Assembly: GCA_026692885.1 (NCBI GenBank)
Contig: JAPLNJ010000590.1
Location: 1 to 33,482 of the forward strand
Source of the DNA: Planctomycetota bacterium
Lineage (GTDB): Bacteria > Planctomycetota > Planctomycetia > Pirellulales > Pirellulaceae
DNA: 33,482 nt
Direction: 5' to 3'
Below are positions 7,493-15,076 of the stretch, in pieces. Under the pieces are notes generated by a model. It worked only from the letters and a program-made list of their open reading frames with translations. It was not told the DNA's origin and made no database searches. A program made the translations under genes and the position numbers. The first letter of the stretch is position 1, and the number at the start of each line of letters is the position of its first letter.

Positions 7493-8773
7493 CTACGGGC
7501 GATTCTGCGTACGGCGTTTGTCCAGGAAGTCCTTGAACTGCGTCCATCCCTCGGCGGCGGCCTGCTTGATGGCTTCCGGCTTGATCCCAGCGAGCCGGCC
7601 CAGTTCTGCGGCCAGCGCATCGCCGACCGTGCGGCCCAACCCGGCCGCCTGCGGCGAGGCGGCAAAACGGAAACGCTCTCGGTCGATGGCTACCTCGAAC
7701 TCCAGCGGCAGACGGAGCGCGTGCTTGTTCAGGAAGGCCACCGCCGGTTTCGCGACCGCCCTGGTCGTCCGCGAAGCATCACCGGGAACCTCGGCCTGGA
7801 TGTCTTGCAGAACGAGTTTCCAGTGCATGTCGATCCGCGTCTGCTCGCCCAGCTGCCAGCGGTCCGTCACAGTGACGTCCAAGTCCCCCGACTTGATCCA
7901 CTCGAGCGGCCCGCCGACATGGGCTGCCAGGAGTTGGACGGGCAGGCCGTCGCCCCGCCAGCGTGTCTCGCGACCTGTGGGGATCTCGCGAGTGCTGATC
8001 GAGAAATCGCGACCGTCGATGCGGCCGGCGGCGTTGCAGCGGAAGAGCAGATCGAAGACGGCCCAATCGCTCCGCAGGGGTTCCGCGACCAGGGAATCGA
8101 CCTGCAACTGCGCCTGCACATTCCTCGGCCGCGTGTGATCGCTAACTCGGATCACGGCGTCCCTGACCTCCAGACGGCCGAGCCGGAATGGCCGATGTGC
8201 TGGAAGCTTTTCCGGCAGTCCGACGCGGTCGTAGGTGCCGCGCAGGCCCTGCACCTCGACCTGTTCAAACACGGGTTTGAGGAACAGCAAGTCCAGCATC
8301 GCAAGGTCAACGCTCAACTTGCGGACGGAGAGATCGAAATGGCTGGCCTCATTGGTGGTACGGTTCACCTTGACCTCGTGCAGTTCCATCACTCCTGTCC
8401 ACAAGCTCCCGCTGGCCGAGTCGAACACGACGGTGATTCCTGTCTTTCGTCCCGCGCGGGCCAACTGCCACCGCACCAGATCGTCGAAGAAGAGCCAATT
8501 CGCAACCGTTAGTGCGATCAACAGTACAACCAGCAGCGAGGCCCCGCCGATTCCGATCCATCGGGCAGTCGCTCTCCACGGGTTCCGTCGCCCCTCGGGG
8601 GCGGGCGACAGTTGGCGAGCCGATCGGTCGCGGCGCCGGGTGCCTCTGATCGCCAGCGCCGCCAGCCCTGACACCAGGTCGACGCCCAGAACGGCGAGAT
8701 CCAGCATCGCGGTCGCCGCGACCAGCAGCGGAAGAGACAGGAACTCGGCGAGTAGAAGAAGCAAGCCTTCCAT
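7493..8773 (-). CDS. AsmA-like membrane-anchored protein
   Basis: 426 residues from the ATG at 8773, which has AGGAG 5 nt upstream; a GTG two codons earlier is too close to that site. Hydrophobic segments lie at about residues 3-35 and 71-92 (ASLLVVLLIALTVANWLFF), followed by a long beta-rich region with repeated patterns such as GLRGTYDRVG, LEVRDAVIRVSD and DGRDFSISTREIP, typical of AsmA/TamB-type proteins that span the periplasm or sit on the inner membrane and are linked to lipid transport or envelope maintenance. The C-terminal 70 residues are helical and charged. The gene is alone on its strand here. Family assignment is by pattern only. Confidence 0.6.
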   Translation of the reverse strand: MEGLLLLLAEFLSLPLLVAATAMLDLAVLGVDLVSGLAALAIRGTRRRDRSARQLSPAPEGRRNPWRATARWIGIGGASLLVVLLIALTVANWLFFDDLVRWQLARAGRKTGITVVFDSASGSLWTGVMELHEVKVNRTTNEASHFDLSVRKLSVDLAMLDLLFLKPVFEQVEVQGLRGTYDRVGLPEKLPAHRPFRLGRLEVRDAVIRVSDHTRPRNVQAQLQVDSLVAEPLRSDWAVFDLLFRCNAAGRIDGRDFSISTREIPTGRETRWRGDGLPVQLLAAHVGGPLEWIKSGDLDVTVTDRWQLGEQTRIDMHWKLVLQDIQAEVPGDASRTTRAVAKPAVAFLNKHALRLPLEFEVAIDRERFRFAASPQAAGLGRTVGDALAAELGRLAGIKPEAIKQAAAEGWTQFKDFLDKRRTQNRP

Positions 8774-8838
8774 CTTCACTCCTGGCGAGTGTCAACGTTT
8801 GCGTACTTAGCCGCCCGTGTCACTCCACTCGTACTGTA

Positions 8839-9378
8839 CTATTCCGTCTCTGGACCAGAGGGTGATTCCATTCCCGTTTCAGCCGACTCGCGATTCCGCC
8901 TTTGTCGGAGGGCTTGCAGAAAAGCTGGCGGGTCCACGATGATCAGATCTGGAAAACGCTCCCGGAACTGGGGGTCGTTCATCAGATCGAGCAGGTCTCG
9001 ATCGCGACTGACCAGGTATCGAGCGCGAGCGGCCACAGCCAAGTCGAGATAGGGCTCATCTTTCGGATCGCGTGCCAGGCTGAACGCGTGGGGGACTTCT
9101 GTCAGCACGACGACCGCTTTGTGCTCCGCATGCTGCACGAACGTCTCGACCCATTCGGCCGACAACAGCGGAAACCGCCTGCGCGTTTTCGAACGCGTGA
9201 GCCCGTCTCGCACCTCCGCCAGAATGTCGGAGCTGAGGCAGAGGTCGATCTGCCCTTCATCGACAAGCTGAATGCAGGCTCTGGACGGACTTGCAGGCCG
9301 TCCTGCGCCTTGCAGGAAGACCATACAATCAAAGACGGCCCTTGGTTTCACGAGGCTTGGGTCTGCTTGTCCCGCCAT
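8839..9378 (-). CDS. PIN-domain ribonuclease toxin (PIN_3, COG1569 type)
   Basis: 179 residues from the ATG at 9378, with GGGAGGAGGT directly upstream. Acidic residues expected for the metal site are present: Asp17 (AVFDCMVFLQ), Glu55 (DILAEVRDG), Asp107 (DPKDEPYLDLA), and Asp126/Asp128 (LVSRDRDLL). The order and spacing fit the 'putative toxin component, PIN family' group, which cuts RNA with Mg2+. It overlaps the end of the upstream antitoxin gene by 31 bp, the usual arrangement. The last 25 residues are an unconserved polar tail. It appears intact, unlike the PIN fragment at 6118. Confidence 0.85.
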   Translation of the reverse strand: MAGQADPSLVKPRAVFDCMVFLQGAGRPASPSRACIQLVDEGQIDLCLSSDILAEVRDGLTRSKTRRRFPLLSAEWVETFVQHAEHKAVVVLTEVPHAFSLARDPKDEPYLDLAVAARARYLVSRDRDLLDLMNDPQFRERFPDLIIVDPPAFLQALRQRRNRESAETGMESPSGPETE

Positions 9379-9605
9379 ACCTCCTCCCGCACCCCTTCAA
9401 AGAACCGGTCGAAATCCTCGTCGGTCACATGAGCGGCTTCCACGACATGGGCGAAAGGGGCGCAGATTTCCTCGAAAGTGCGAACTCCGGCAATCTTCTC
9501 CCGAACGGCCTGGAGAACGAAACCGCTCACGTCCTGGCCGCTCTGTGCGGTGTGCTCCCGGAGAGCCGTTTCCAAATCCGGGGGAAGATCAAGCGTCACG
9601 GTCAT
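9348..9605 (-). CDS. Antitoxin of the PIN toxin-antitoxin pair
   Basis: 85 residues from the ATG at 9605, with GAGGT 5 nt upstream. The N-terminus TVTLDLPPDLETALREHTAQ fits the short strand plus helix of a ribbon-helix-helix DNA-binding domain. The acidic C-terminal half (TDEDFDRFFEGVREEVW) would wrap the toxin. It precedes and overlaps the PIN gene, as in most VapBC-like operons, and by analogy should repress its own promoter in the 9606-9730 gap. No operator palindrome was recognised there. Confidence 0.8.
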   Translation of the reverse strand: MTVTLDLPPDLETALREHTAQSGQDVSGFVLQAVREKIAGVRTFEEICAPFAHVVEAAHVTDEDFDRFFEGVREEVWRDKQTQAS

Positions 9606-9731
9606 CGGACACCTCGTTGAATGAGACCAGCCTGTTGCGTGAATTATATCCGCCTGCGAACCATTCTACGAGCCTGCGACCGTCGCGCAGCATCGCCGAA
9701 CAATTCCGGATGGCCCTCTCGCCGTTGATAC

Positions 9732-10055
9732 GGAATAATAAGGACGCTATCCGACTCGATCCTCACCAATATCGTGCGGCACGGCTCGGCGGGCAATGCG
9801 GTGACGGTCGCGTCGGGGCCGCAATACGTGCGGGACGTCATGATCACCAACGTCCACGTCATCAAGAACATGAGGGAAAAGCCGCGAGACTCGCTCATGA
9901 ACAGAACATGGAATTGCTTCCGACCGCTGCCCAGTGGCATCACGGAGTTGACCGTTGCCATGGGAATTGTCTTGGCGTGTGGTCTCGGGACGCGCACCGA
10001 CTACCTCTCCGACCGCATGGCCGCTGCTACAAACACGGCGGTCGTCCCGACCTAG
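9732..10055 (+). pseudogene. Possible beta-helix protein remnant
   Basis: An open plus-strand frame without a convincing start reads SDSILTNIVRHG, NAVTVASGPQYVRDVMITNVHVI and then less regular text up to a TAG at 10053. The 'ILTN...V...YVRDVMITNV' pattern recalls one or two coils of a right-handed parallel beta-helix (pectate-lyase-like) protein. The remainder is not recognisable, and no signal peptide or start with a ribosome site is seen. Treat it as a decayed scrap; bases 9606-9731 otherwise hold only the antitoxin promoter region. Confidence 0.2.
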
Positions 10056-11143
10056 CCGAGGACAGTTTTCGGCAAGGCATCCGTGTAACGGAGCAACTGG
10101 AGCCGAGCGATGGCGTAAAGCGGCATCGCGGTGCACTGCACACGGAACTCGCCGATGTGCTGGCAGCTCAAGGCAAATTCGCCGAGGCCCGGGAGCAATA
10201 TGAGATCAGCCTGCAGATCGTCACAGAGGTGAATGATCTGCGCACGCAGGGCGTCGTCCTCGGTCAACTCGGCACGCTGGCCCTGCGCGAAGGGGACCTT
10301 GCCGACGCCGTGAAGCGTTACCACGAGGCCCTCGAATTGTTCCAGCGCCTGGGCGAACCGGCGATGGAGGCCGTCGGCCAGCACCTGCTTGGCGTGGCGT
10401 TCCAGGAAGCCCGGCAGTGGGAGCAGGCCGAGCATCATTATCGGGAGGCCGCCCGACTCAAGGAGCAGCGGGGCGATCTCGCCGGCGCGGCAAGAACCTG
10501 GAATCAATTGGCCATGGTGAGCAAACAGGCAGGCAAGCCGGAGGCGGCGGAAACCTGGTACCGCAAGGCCATTGACGGCGGCCGGAAGACAGGGGATACC
10601 GCTAGTGTGTCGAAGATGCTCAACAACCTCGCCAAGCTCCTGCGAACCCAGCCCGAGCGGCTGGCCGAAGCCCGCCAACTGGCCGAAGCGAGTCTGGCCA
10701 TCAAGGAGACCTTGGATCCGGGCGCAGCGGAGATCTGGACGACCTACGACACCCTGGCCGACATCGCGGACCAGCAGGGTCGACCGGAGCAGGCCGCCGA
10801 GTACCGCAACTTGGCTCGCGACGCCAAACGCCAATTTGCCGGCACTGCCCATGAGATGAAACGCTTTGCACCCGTGATCGCCCTCGTCGCGGCTGCCGCG
10901 CACGGAGACCGAGACGCTCAAACCGGCTTGAATCAGCTGTTGGAACAACTCCGACAGGCTGGCGGCGAGCCCGCTGCCCTGGCCCTCGCCTTCGAGCGCA
11001 TCCTGGCCGGCGAGCGCGATGCGGAAAGCCTCTGCGCCAACTTGGGGGGCACATCGGCCATGATCATCGAAACCATCCTGCACGTCCTCGAAGGTCCAAC
11101 CGCTTTGGAAGCGGTGCTTCCGCACGAGGCGGATTCCGAATGA
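10049..11143 (+). pseudogene. 5'-truncated STAND-type TPR protein (C-terminal part)
   Basis: About 364 codons carry at least six tetratricopeptide repeats, for example ALHTELADVLAAQGKFAEA, QLGTLALREGDLADAVKRYH and NQLAMVSKQAGKPEAAETWY. They are followed by a conserved tail (FERILAGERDAESLCANL... IIETILHVLEG) that I associate with the ends of TPR-bearing STAND NTPases. The N-terminal effector and NTPase parts, and a usable start codon, are missing: the repeat pattern begins at DLAEDSFRQG, 2 nt before the stop of an unrelated frame. Full-length relatives act as sensors in signalling or defence. This copy is probably dead, although it is unbroken to its TGA. Confidence 0.6.
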
Positions 11144-11181
11144 AACTACTGCGTCGTCAAGCGTTGAAATACGGGTTGTGG

Positions 11182-11237
11182 GCGGCACGGCGCTAGCCGC
11201 CGGTGGCGTTCGGAACCGGCGGCTAGCGCCGTGCCGC
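11182..11237. repeat. Perfect 23-bp-arm hairpin repeat
   Basis: Arms at 11182-11204 and 11215-11237 are exact reverse complements (core GGCGCTAGCCGCCGGT) around a 10-nt loop. The motif is a common planctomycete intergenic palindrome (recall). It lies 38 bp past the end of the TPR remnant and could also act as a terminator, though no T-run follows. Confidence 0.8.
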
Positions 11238-11295
11238 TCACTCATCGCAACCCCAACTCTTAGCCTTGGAGACTCGCTAGCGTGACGATTTGATC

Positions 11296-11362
11296 GCCAC
11301 AAGAAACATGAAAAGGCACAAGAAGACAGACACTTTTCGTGGCTCTTCGTGTTCTTCGTGGC
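11296..11362. repeat. Imperfect inverted repeat of the 'CACGAAGAACACGAA' type
   Basis: Two 30-nt arms (11296-11325 and 11333-11362) pair imperfectly; both are built from GCCAC and GAAGA-like units. Repeats of this composition are scattered through many environmental genomes (recall). It ends 24 bp before the start of the hydrolase gene and may influence its 5' leader. Confidence 0.6.
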
Positions 11363-11386
11363 TATTCCCAGCCCGTGAGATAGCCC

Positions 11387-12757
11387 ATGAAACCGTTTCA
11401 CCTCCAGATCCAGTCGGCGGCGTCCTCGCGGCAATTGAGCGTGCGCTGGTTCGGCTCCTCCGCGGTCCATCCCGAAGGTTCGCGGGAGTACCCCGTCCGG
11501 CCCGATGCCCTGGCGATTGCCGGGTCCGATCCGCTGCTGGTCGACCTCAACCCGCTGCTGGCCGAAATCGCGGCCGGCACCCTGGCCAGCGACGAAGACT
11601 TCCAGACCGCGGACGAGTTCCTCTGGCTGCGGGATGTACTGGCCAAGGCCGATTTTCAGGAACTCTGCAGCATCCTGTTCCGCTTCCTCTACCAGCAAGC
11701 TCAGGCGGCGTACAGCTTCGAAAGCGTCCGCAGCCTTGCAATCGACCGGTCGCGGGCGGTCAGCGATCACGATCAGCGTCTGGTCCGCGTTTGGTTCGGC
11801 ACCCATCGCAAGCCGTTCGACGCGGACGATATCAGCCAGGGCTTTTCCAATCTGCAGTCCGCCGACGCCATCAGCTACGGCGTCTGCAATGTGTTCATCC
11901 CGGAAAGCCACCAGCCCGGTTCAGTAGGCACGCCCTGGTGGCGGCGCTGGCTGCGGCTGGAGGCCGACGATTCGCTACGGCTGGTGAGCACCCACGGATT
12001 GCCCCGCGAGGTCTTCTGGCTGGGCCTGGCCAACAAGCTCCGGACCTGGTGGGAGCCGGACCAGCGGAACGTGTTCGTGCTGATTCACGGCTACAATGTG
12101 CGGTTCGACCAGGCGGCCATCCGAGCCGCCCAGATCGGTTTCGACTTGAAGGTGCCCGGCGAAATGGCCTTCTACAGTTGGCCTTCGCAAGGCTCGCCGG
12201 GCGCCTACGCGGCGGACGAAGCGACGATCACGGCCAGCGTCCCGCACATCGCCCAGTTCCTGCACGAGTTGTCCACCCAGTCGGGCGCCGAGCGGATCCA
12301 TCTGTTCGTCCACAGCATGGGCAATCGGGGCTTCTTGAGCGCCCTGGAACGGCTGGTGGCGAAGGGTTATCCCCGGTTGCGGCTCGGCCAGGTCTTCTTC
12401 TGCGCCCCCGATGAAGACGTACGCACCTTCCGGGACAAAGCCACCGAGTTTCCTCACCAGTGCGAGAACCGCACGTTGCTGATTTCCCCGCAGGACGGAG
12501 CCGTCTTTCTCTCGCAATGGAAACATCAGCAAGATCGAGTCGGCTACGTGCCGCCCGTCACGATCGTACCCGGGATCGAGACCATCGAGGTGGGCGGCTT
12601 CGGCCTGCTGGACCTGGGCCACGGCTATTTCGCGTCGGCCCGACCGCTGATCGAAGACATCCGCGAAGCCATCGAGACCCGCCACACCGCCTGCAACCGC
12701 ACGATCCCGAAGCCCTACGACAAGCACTTCATGATCGACATCCGCGAAGGGCCGTAG
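11387..12757 (+). CDS. DUF900-type alpha/beta hydrolase
   Basis: 456 residues from the ATG at 11387, with only a weak ribosome site. Residues about 226-400 form an alpha/beta-hydrolase core: VFVLIHGYNVRFDQA (oxyanion HGYNV at 234-238), MAFYSWPSQG, then LFVHSMGNRGFL with nucleophile Ser310, an acidic candidate in FFCAPDEDVRTF, and a late His in LGHGYF. This is the pattern of COG4782/DUF900 esterases. The first 200 residues are a separate region with no signal peptide, suggesting a cytoplasmic, regulated hydrolase. It follows the STAND-type TPR remnant, and proteins of this kind can be paired with such sensors; that link is inference. Product specificity is unknown. Confidence 0.7.
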   Translation: MKPFHLQIQSAASSRQLSVRWFGSSAVHPEGSREYPVRPDALAIAGSDPLLVDLNPLLAEIAAGTLASDEDFQTADEFLWLRDVLAKADFQELCSILFRFLYQQAQAAYSFESVRSLAIDRSRAVSDHDQRLVRVWFGTHRKPFDADDISQGFSNLQSADAISYGVCNVFIPESHQPGSVGTPWWRRWLRLEADDSLRLVSTHGLPREVFWLGLANKLRTWWEPDQRNVFVLIHGYNVRFDQAAIRAAQIGFDLKVPGEMAFYSWPSQGSPGAYAADEATITASVPHIAQFLHELSTQSGAERIHLFVHSMGNRGFLSALERLVAKGYPRLRLGQVFFCAPDEDVRTFRDKATEFPHQCENRTLLISPQDGAVFLSQWKHQQDRVGYVPPVTIVPGIETIEVGGFGLLDLGHGYFASARPLIEDIREAIETRHTACNRTIPKPYDKHFMIDIREGP

Positions 12758-12876
12758 AGACGCCCGAGGATGGCCGGCTGTCGTTCAAGGTGATTACTGA
12801 GCAGGAGTGGTTGAGCCTGACGGGGCTCGGCGATATCCTGACGATCGGGTGTCGTAAGAACCGGAGGAGGAATCGT

Positions 12877-13611
12877 ATGGGCACTGGCAGAACAAACACA
12901 ACCTGTTGCGCTCTGGCCCTTGGTCGGAGATTTCCCACGGTGCTCGTCTCCGCGATCCTGCTGCTCCTGGGTTGCAGCGACGCGTTGCCAGGCGCCGATG
13001 CCGCGGCGGATTCGCTCTACTCGTGCGTCTTCACTCCGGGTAATTGGGACCGGTCCGACTGGGTGCGCGTGAAGTACCCGCAGGGGGAGCACTTCGGAGA
13101 CTGGGTCCAGCAGGACAATTGCATTACCAATCAAGTGCCGGAGGGTGCGACTCCGGAGGAGCTTGAGGGGAAACGTGCAGCAGAGGCCTGCTCCAGCATG
13201 GTCTACAAGGAGAAGTTGACAGGCAACATCACCATTGCCTCAACGATGGCATTCGCCCATAAGATGGCGCCGCTGATTCTGTTGACCCCGGGACTTTCGG
13301 GAAACGCCAAGGGCCAGAAGGAATGCGCTGAGCGTTTTGAGATTGTCATCTTCAATGAGGGCGTGAATGTCTGGCGTCACTCCTTGAAGGATGGCAAGCT
13401 CACTTACCGCAAGGCGGCGTTTGCCAGTTTTCACTTGGAGAAGGACACGCCGCACCGGCTCGAAGTAAAGAAGACGGGCAAGACGTTGACGGTTTCGGTG
13501 GCCGGCCACTCGTTCGGTTACATCGACGACGCCTTGCCTGACGCATGCTACGTGGGCCTCACCGGCTGCGAGGGCTTGAACCGTTTCTACGACTTCAAGA
13601 TCCGCCGTTGA
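12877..13611 (+). CDS. Secreted lipoprotein with concanavalin-like (DUF1080-type) fold
   Basis: 244 residues from the ATG at 12877, preceded by GGAGGAGG with 6-nt spacing, one of the better ribosome sites in the window. The N-terminus ends in LLLLGCSDA, a lipobox with Cys near residue 29, so it should be an envelope lipoprotein. The body (TPGNWDRSDWVRVKYP ... HRLEVKKTGKTLTVSVAGHSFGYIDDA ... CYVGLTGCEGLNRFYDFKI) has the strand pattern of the concanavalin/LamG or DUF1080 group often found on planctomycete surface proteins that touch polysaccharides. The 119 bp before it include a short protein-like stretch without a start, possibly debris. Confidence 0.65.
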   Translation: MGTGRTNTTCCALALGRRFPTVLVSAILLLLGCSDALPGADAAADSLYSCVFTPGNWDRSDWVRVKYPQGEHFGDWVQQDNCITNQVPEGATPEELEGKRAAEACSSMVYKEKLTGNITIASTMAFAHKMAPLILLTPGLSGNAKGQKECAERFEIVIFNEGVNVWRHSLKDGKLTYRKAAFASFHLEKDTPHRLEVKKTGKTLTVSVAGHSFGYIDDALPDACYVGLTGCEGLNRFYDFKIRR

Positions 13612-13664
13612 GGCTGCCTTTGTGCAAGGAACTGGGAGCGGTGTGGGTGTCCGCGGCTATGGCG

Positions 13665-15011
13665 TTAGGCTGATTGTCTCAGAAACTGCAGGAGCAAGTG
13701 ACTCACTTTCTCAGGTAGTTCTTGTTGAACCCAGTGGCCGGCTCCGTCCAACAGATGACAGCTCAGCATCTTGGTGCAGACTTGGTTCTGCATTTTTTCG
13801 ATGTCCCCCGGCTTCTGGTAAATGCCCCAGTCGCTCTTCCCCGCGATGAAGCAGGACGGCACATCGATCGTGCGGCCGGAGAAGGTCTGGAGTTCAGCGG
13901 TATACTTGCCGCTGGTCAGGCAGCGATACCACTGCAGCCCACCCTGGAACCCGGTCCGCTCGTACTCAGAGCTGTACATACGCAGCTCGTCGTCGGGAAG
14001 CCATTGGCACGCGGCGATCTGGGCGGCCGAGGGCATGGCCGGCGCCACGGTTTCCGCCATCCCCTGATTCAGATCCATGATGTAGTAGGTGGGCAGCTTG
14101 GCTAGTTCGGCAGCACTCCACGACTTCAGCGGGAACGGCTGGTTCTGTGTCCAGTCGGCACTCTTGAAGTGAAAGTAGGCGCGGAGGAAGGCCTGAATGC
14201 CCTGCGGACTCTTCCGCATGTTGTCGTTGGCCTCGCGTGTCGAGTAGTACCACTGGTAATGCTTCCGGGGCCGCTCCAATGCCGCCAGTTCGTCGTGGAT
14301 GGTGCTGCGAGACGAGGTTGCTGCGGCCTGTTGCGTCCCATCCTTGGCCGTGTTAGCCGGCAGCGGCGGTGGACCGGCAAACGGTGCGCTCATCAGCACC
14401 ACCGAGCGAAACACGTCCGGTCGCACCAGCGTACACCAACCGGCGAGGAAGGAGCCGAAATCGTGCCCCACCAAGGCCGCGACGGAGCGATACCCGAGAC
14501 CCCAAATCAAGCCCAAGGTGTCCCGCACCAGGTTGAGCATGCGAAAGGAGCCGAGGTCGCCGTCGTAGTCACCGTCCCAGCCCGTGGTTCGCCCGTAGCC
14601 CCGCTGGTCAGGAGCGACCACATGAAATCCGGCGGAGGCCAGGGGCAGCATCACCTTTCGCCAACTGTACGCCAGCTCCGGGAAACCGTGCAGCAACAGG
14701 ACGCACGGCCGGCCCGGAGCCTCGAAGCCGGCTTCCAGCACGTGCATCGTAAGGCCATTGCTGTTGTTCACGAAGCGGGAGCGTATCCCGGGAGGGAGAC
14801 TCGCCTGACTGTAGGCCACCGTCTCCGTCGTTTTCTCTGCCGCTTCCCTCGACTGACCGAGAGTGGCAGGTCCCGCAGGCGGGTCGGCCGAATGCGTCTT
14901 CGTTGCTACCGCGGCAGGCGCAAGGAGGGCGACGGTCCCTTGAAGGAAACGACGGCGTGGGAAGCCTCCACTTGGAACGGAATTGACGAAGCCATTTGTT
15001 GACTTATGCAT
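13665..15011 (-). CDS. Tat-exported epoxide-hydrolase-like alpha/beta hydrolase
   Basis: 448 residues from the ATG at 15011 (GAGGA 6 nt upstream). Residues 19-22 are RRRF followed by LQGTVALLAPAAVA, a twin-arginine signal. The hydrolase core shows LLHGFPELAYSW (oxyanion HGFPE 108-112), PDQRGYGRT, nucleophile Asp184 in VGHDFGSFLAG, Asp394 in AGKSDWGIY, and His426 in GAGHWVQQE. An Asp rather than Ser nucleophile plus the HGFPE motif points to the epoxide hydrolase/haloalkane dehalogenase group. The cap contains Tyr-rich stretches (QWYYSTREAND) that could supply the epoxide-activating tyrosines. It is transcribed convergently with the lipoprotein gene. Confidence 0.85.
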   Translation of the reverse strand: MHKSTNGFVNSVPSGGFPRRRFLQGTVALLAPAAVATKTHSADPPAGPATLGQSREAAEKTTETVAYSQASLPPGIRSRFVNNSNGLTMHVLEAGFEAPGRPCVLLLHGFPELAYSWRKVMLPLASAGFHVVAPDQRGYGRTTGWDGDYDGDLGSFRMLNLVRDTLGLIWGLGYRSVAALVGHDFGSFLAGWCTLVRPDVFRSVVLMSAPFAGPPPLPANTAKDGTQQAAATSSRSTIHDELAALERPRKHYQWYYSTREANDNMRKSPQGIQAFLRAYFHFKSADWTQNQPFPLKSWSAAELAKLPTYYIMDLNQGMAETVAPAMPSAAQIAACQWLPDDELRMYSSEYERTGFQGGLQWYRCLTSGKYTAELQTFSGRTIDVPSCFIAGKSDWGIYQKPGDIEKMQNQVCTKMLSCHLLDGAGHWVQQELPEKVSHLLLQFLRQSA

Positions 15012-15076
15012 GGGTCATCCTCATTGGTTCTCATCGGCCGTCTGCCGATGTAAGGCCTGGCACGCCCATCGTGCGT

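Noticed and set aside
9272..10048. Upstream extension of the TPR frame giving a 623-residue protein
   Set aside because: The added residues overlap the PIN toxin and antitoxin genes on the other strand and are not protein-like; the frame is open by chance.
15032..15050. Short hairpin between the GH42-like and epoxide-hydrolase-like genes as a terminator
   Set aside because: Only a 7-bp stem and no T-run on the relevant strand; too weak to support.
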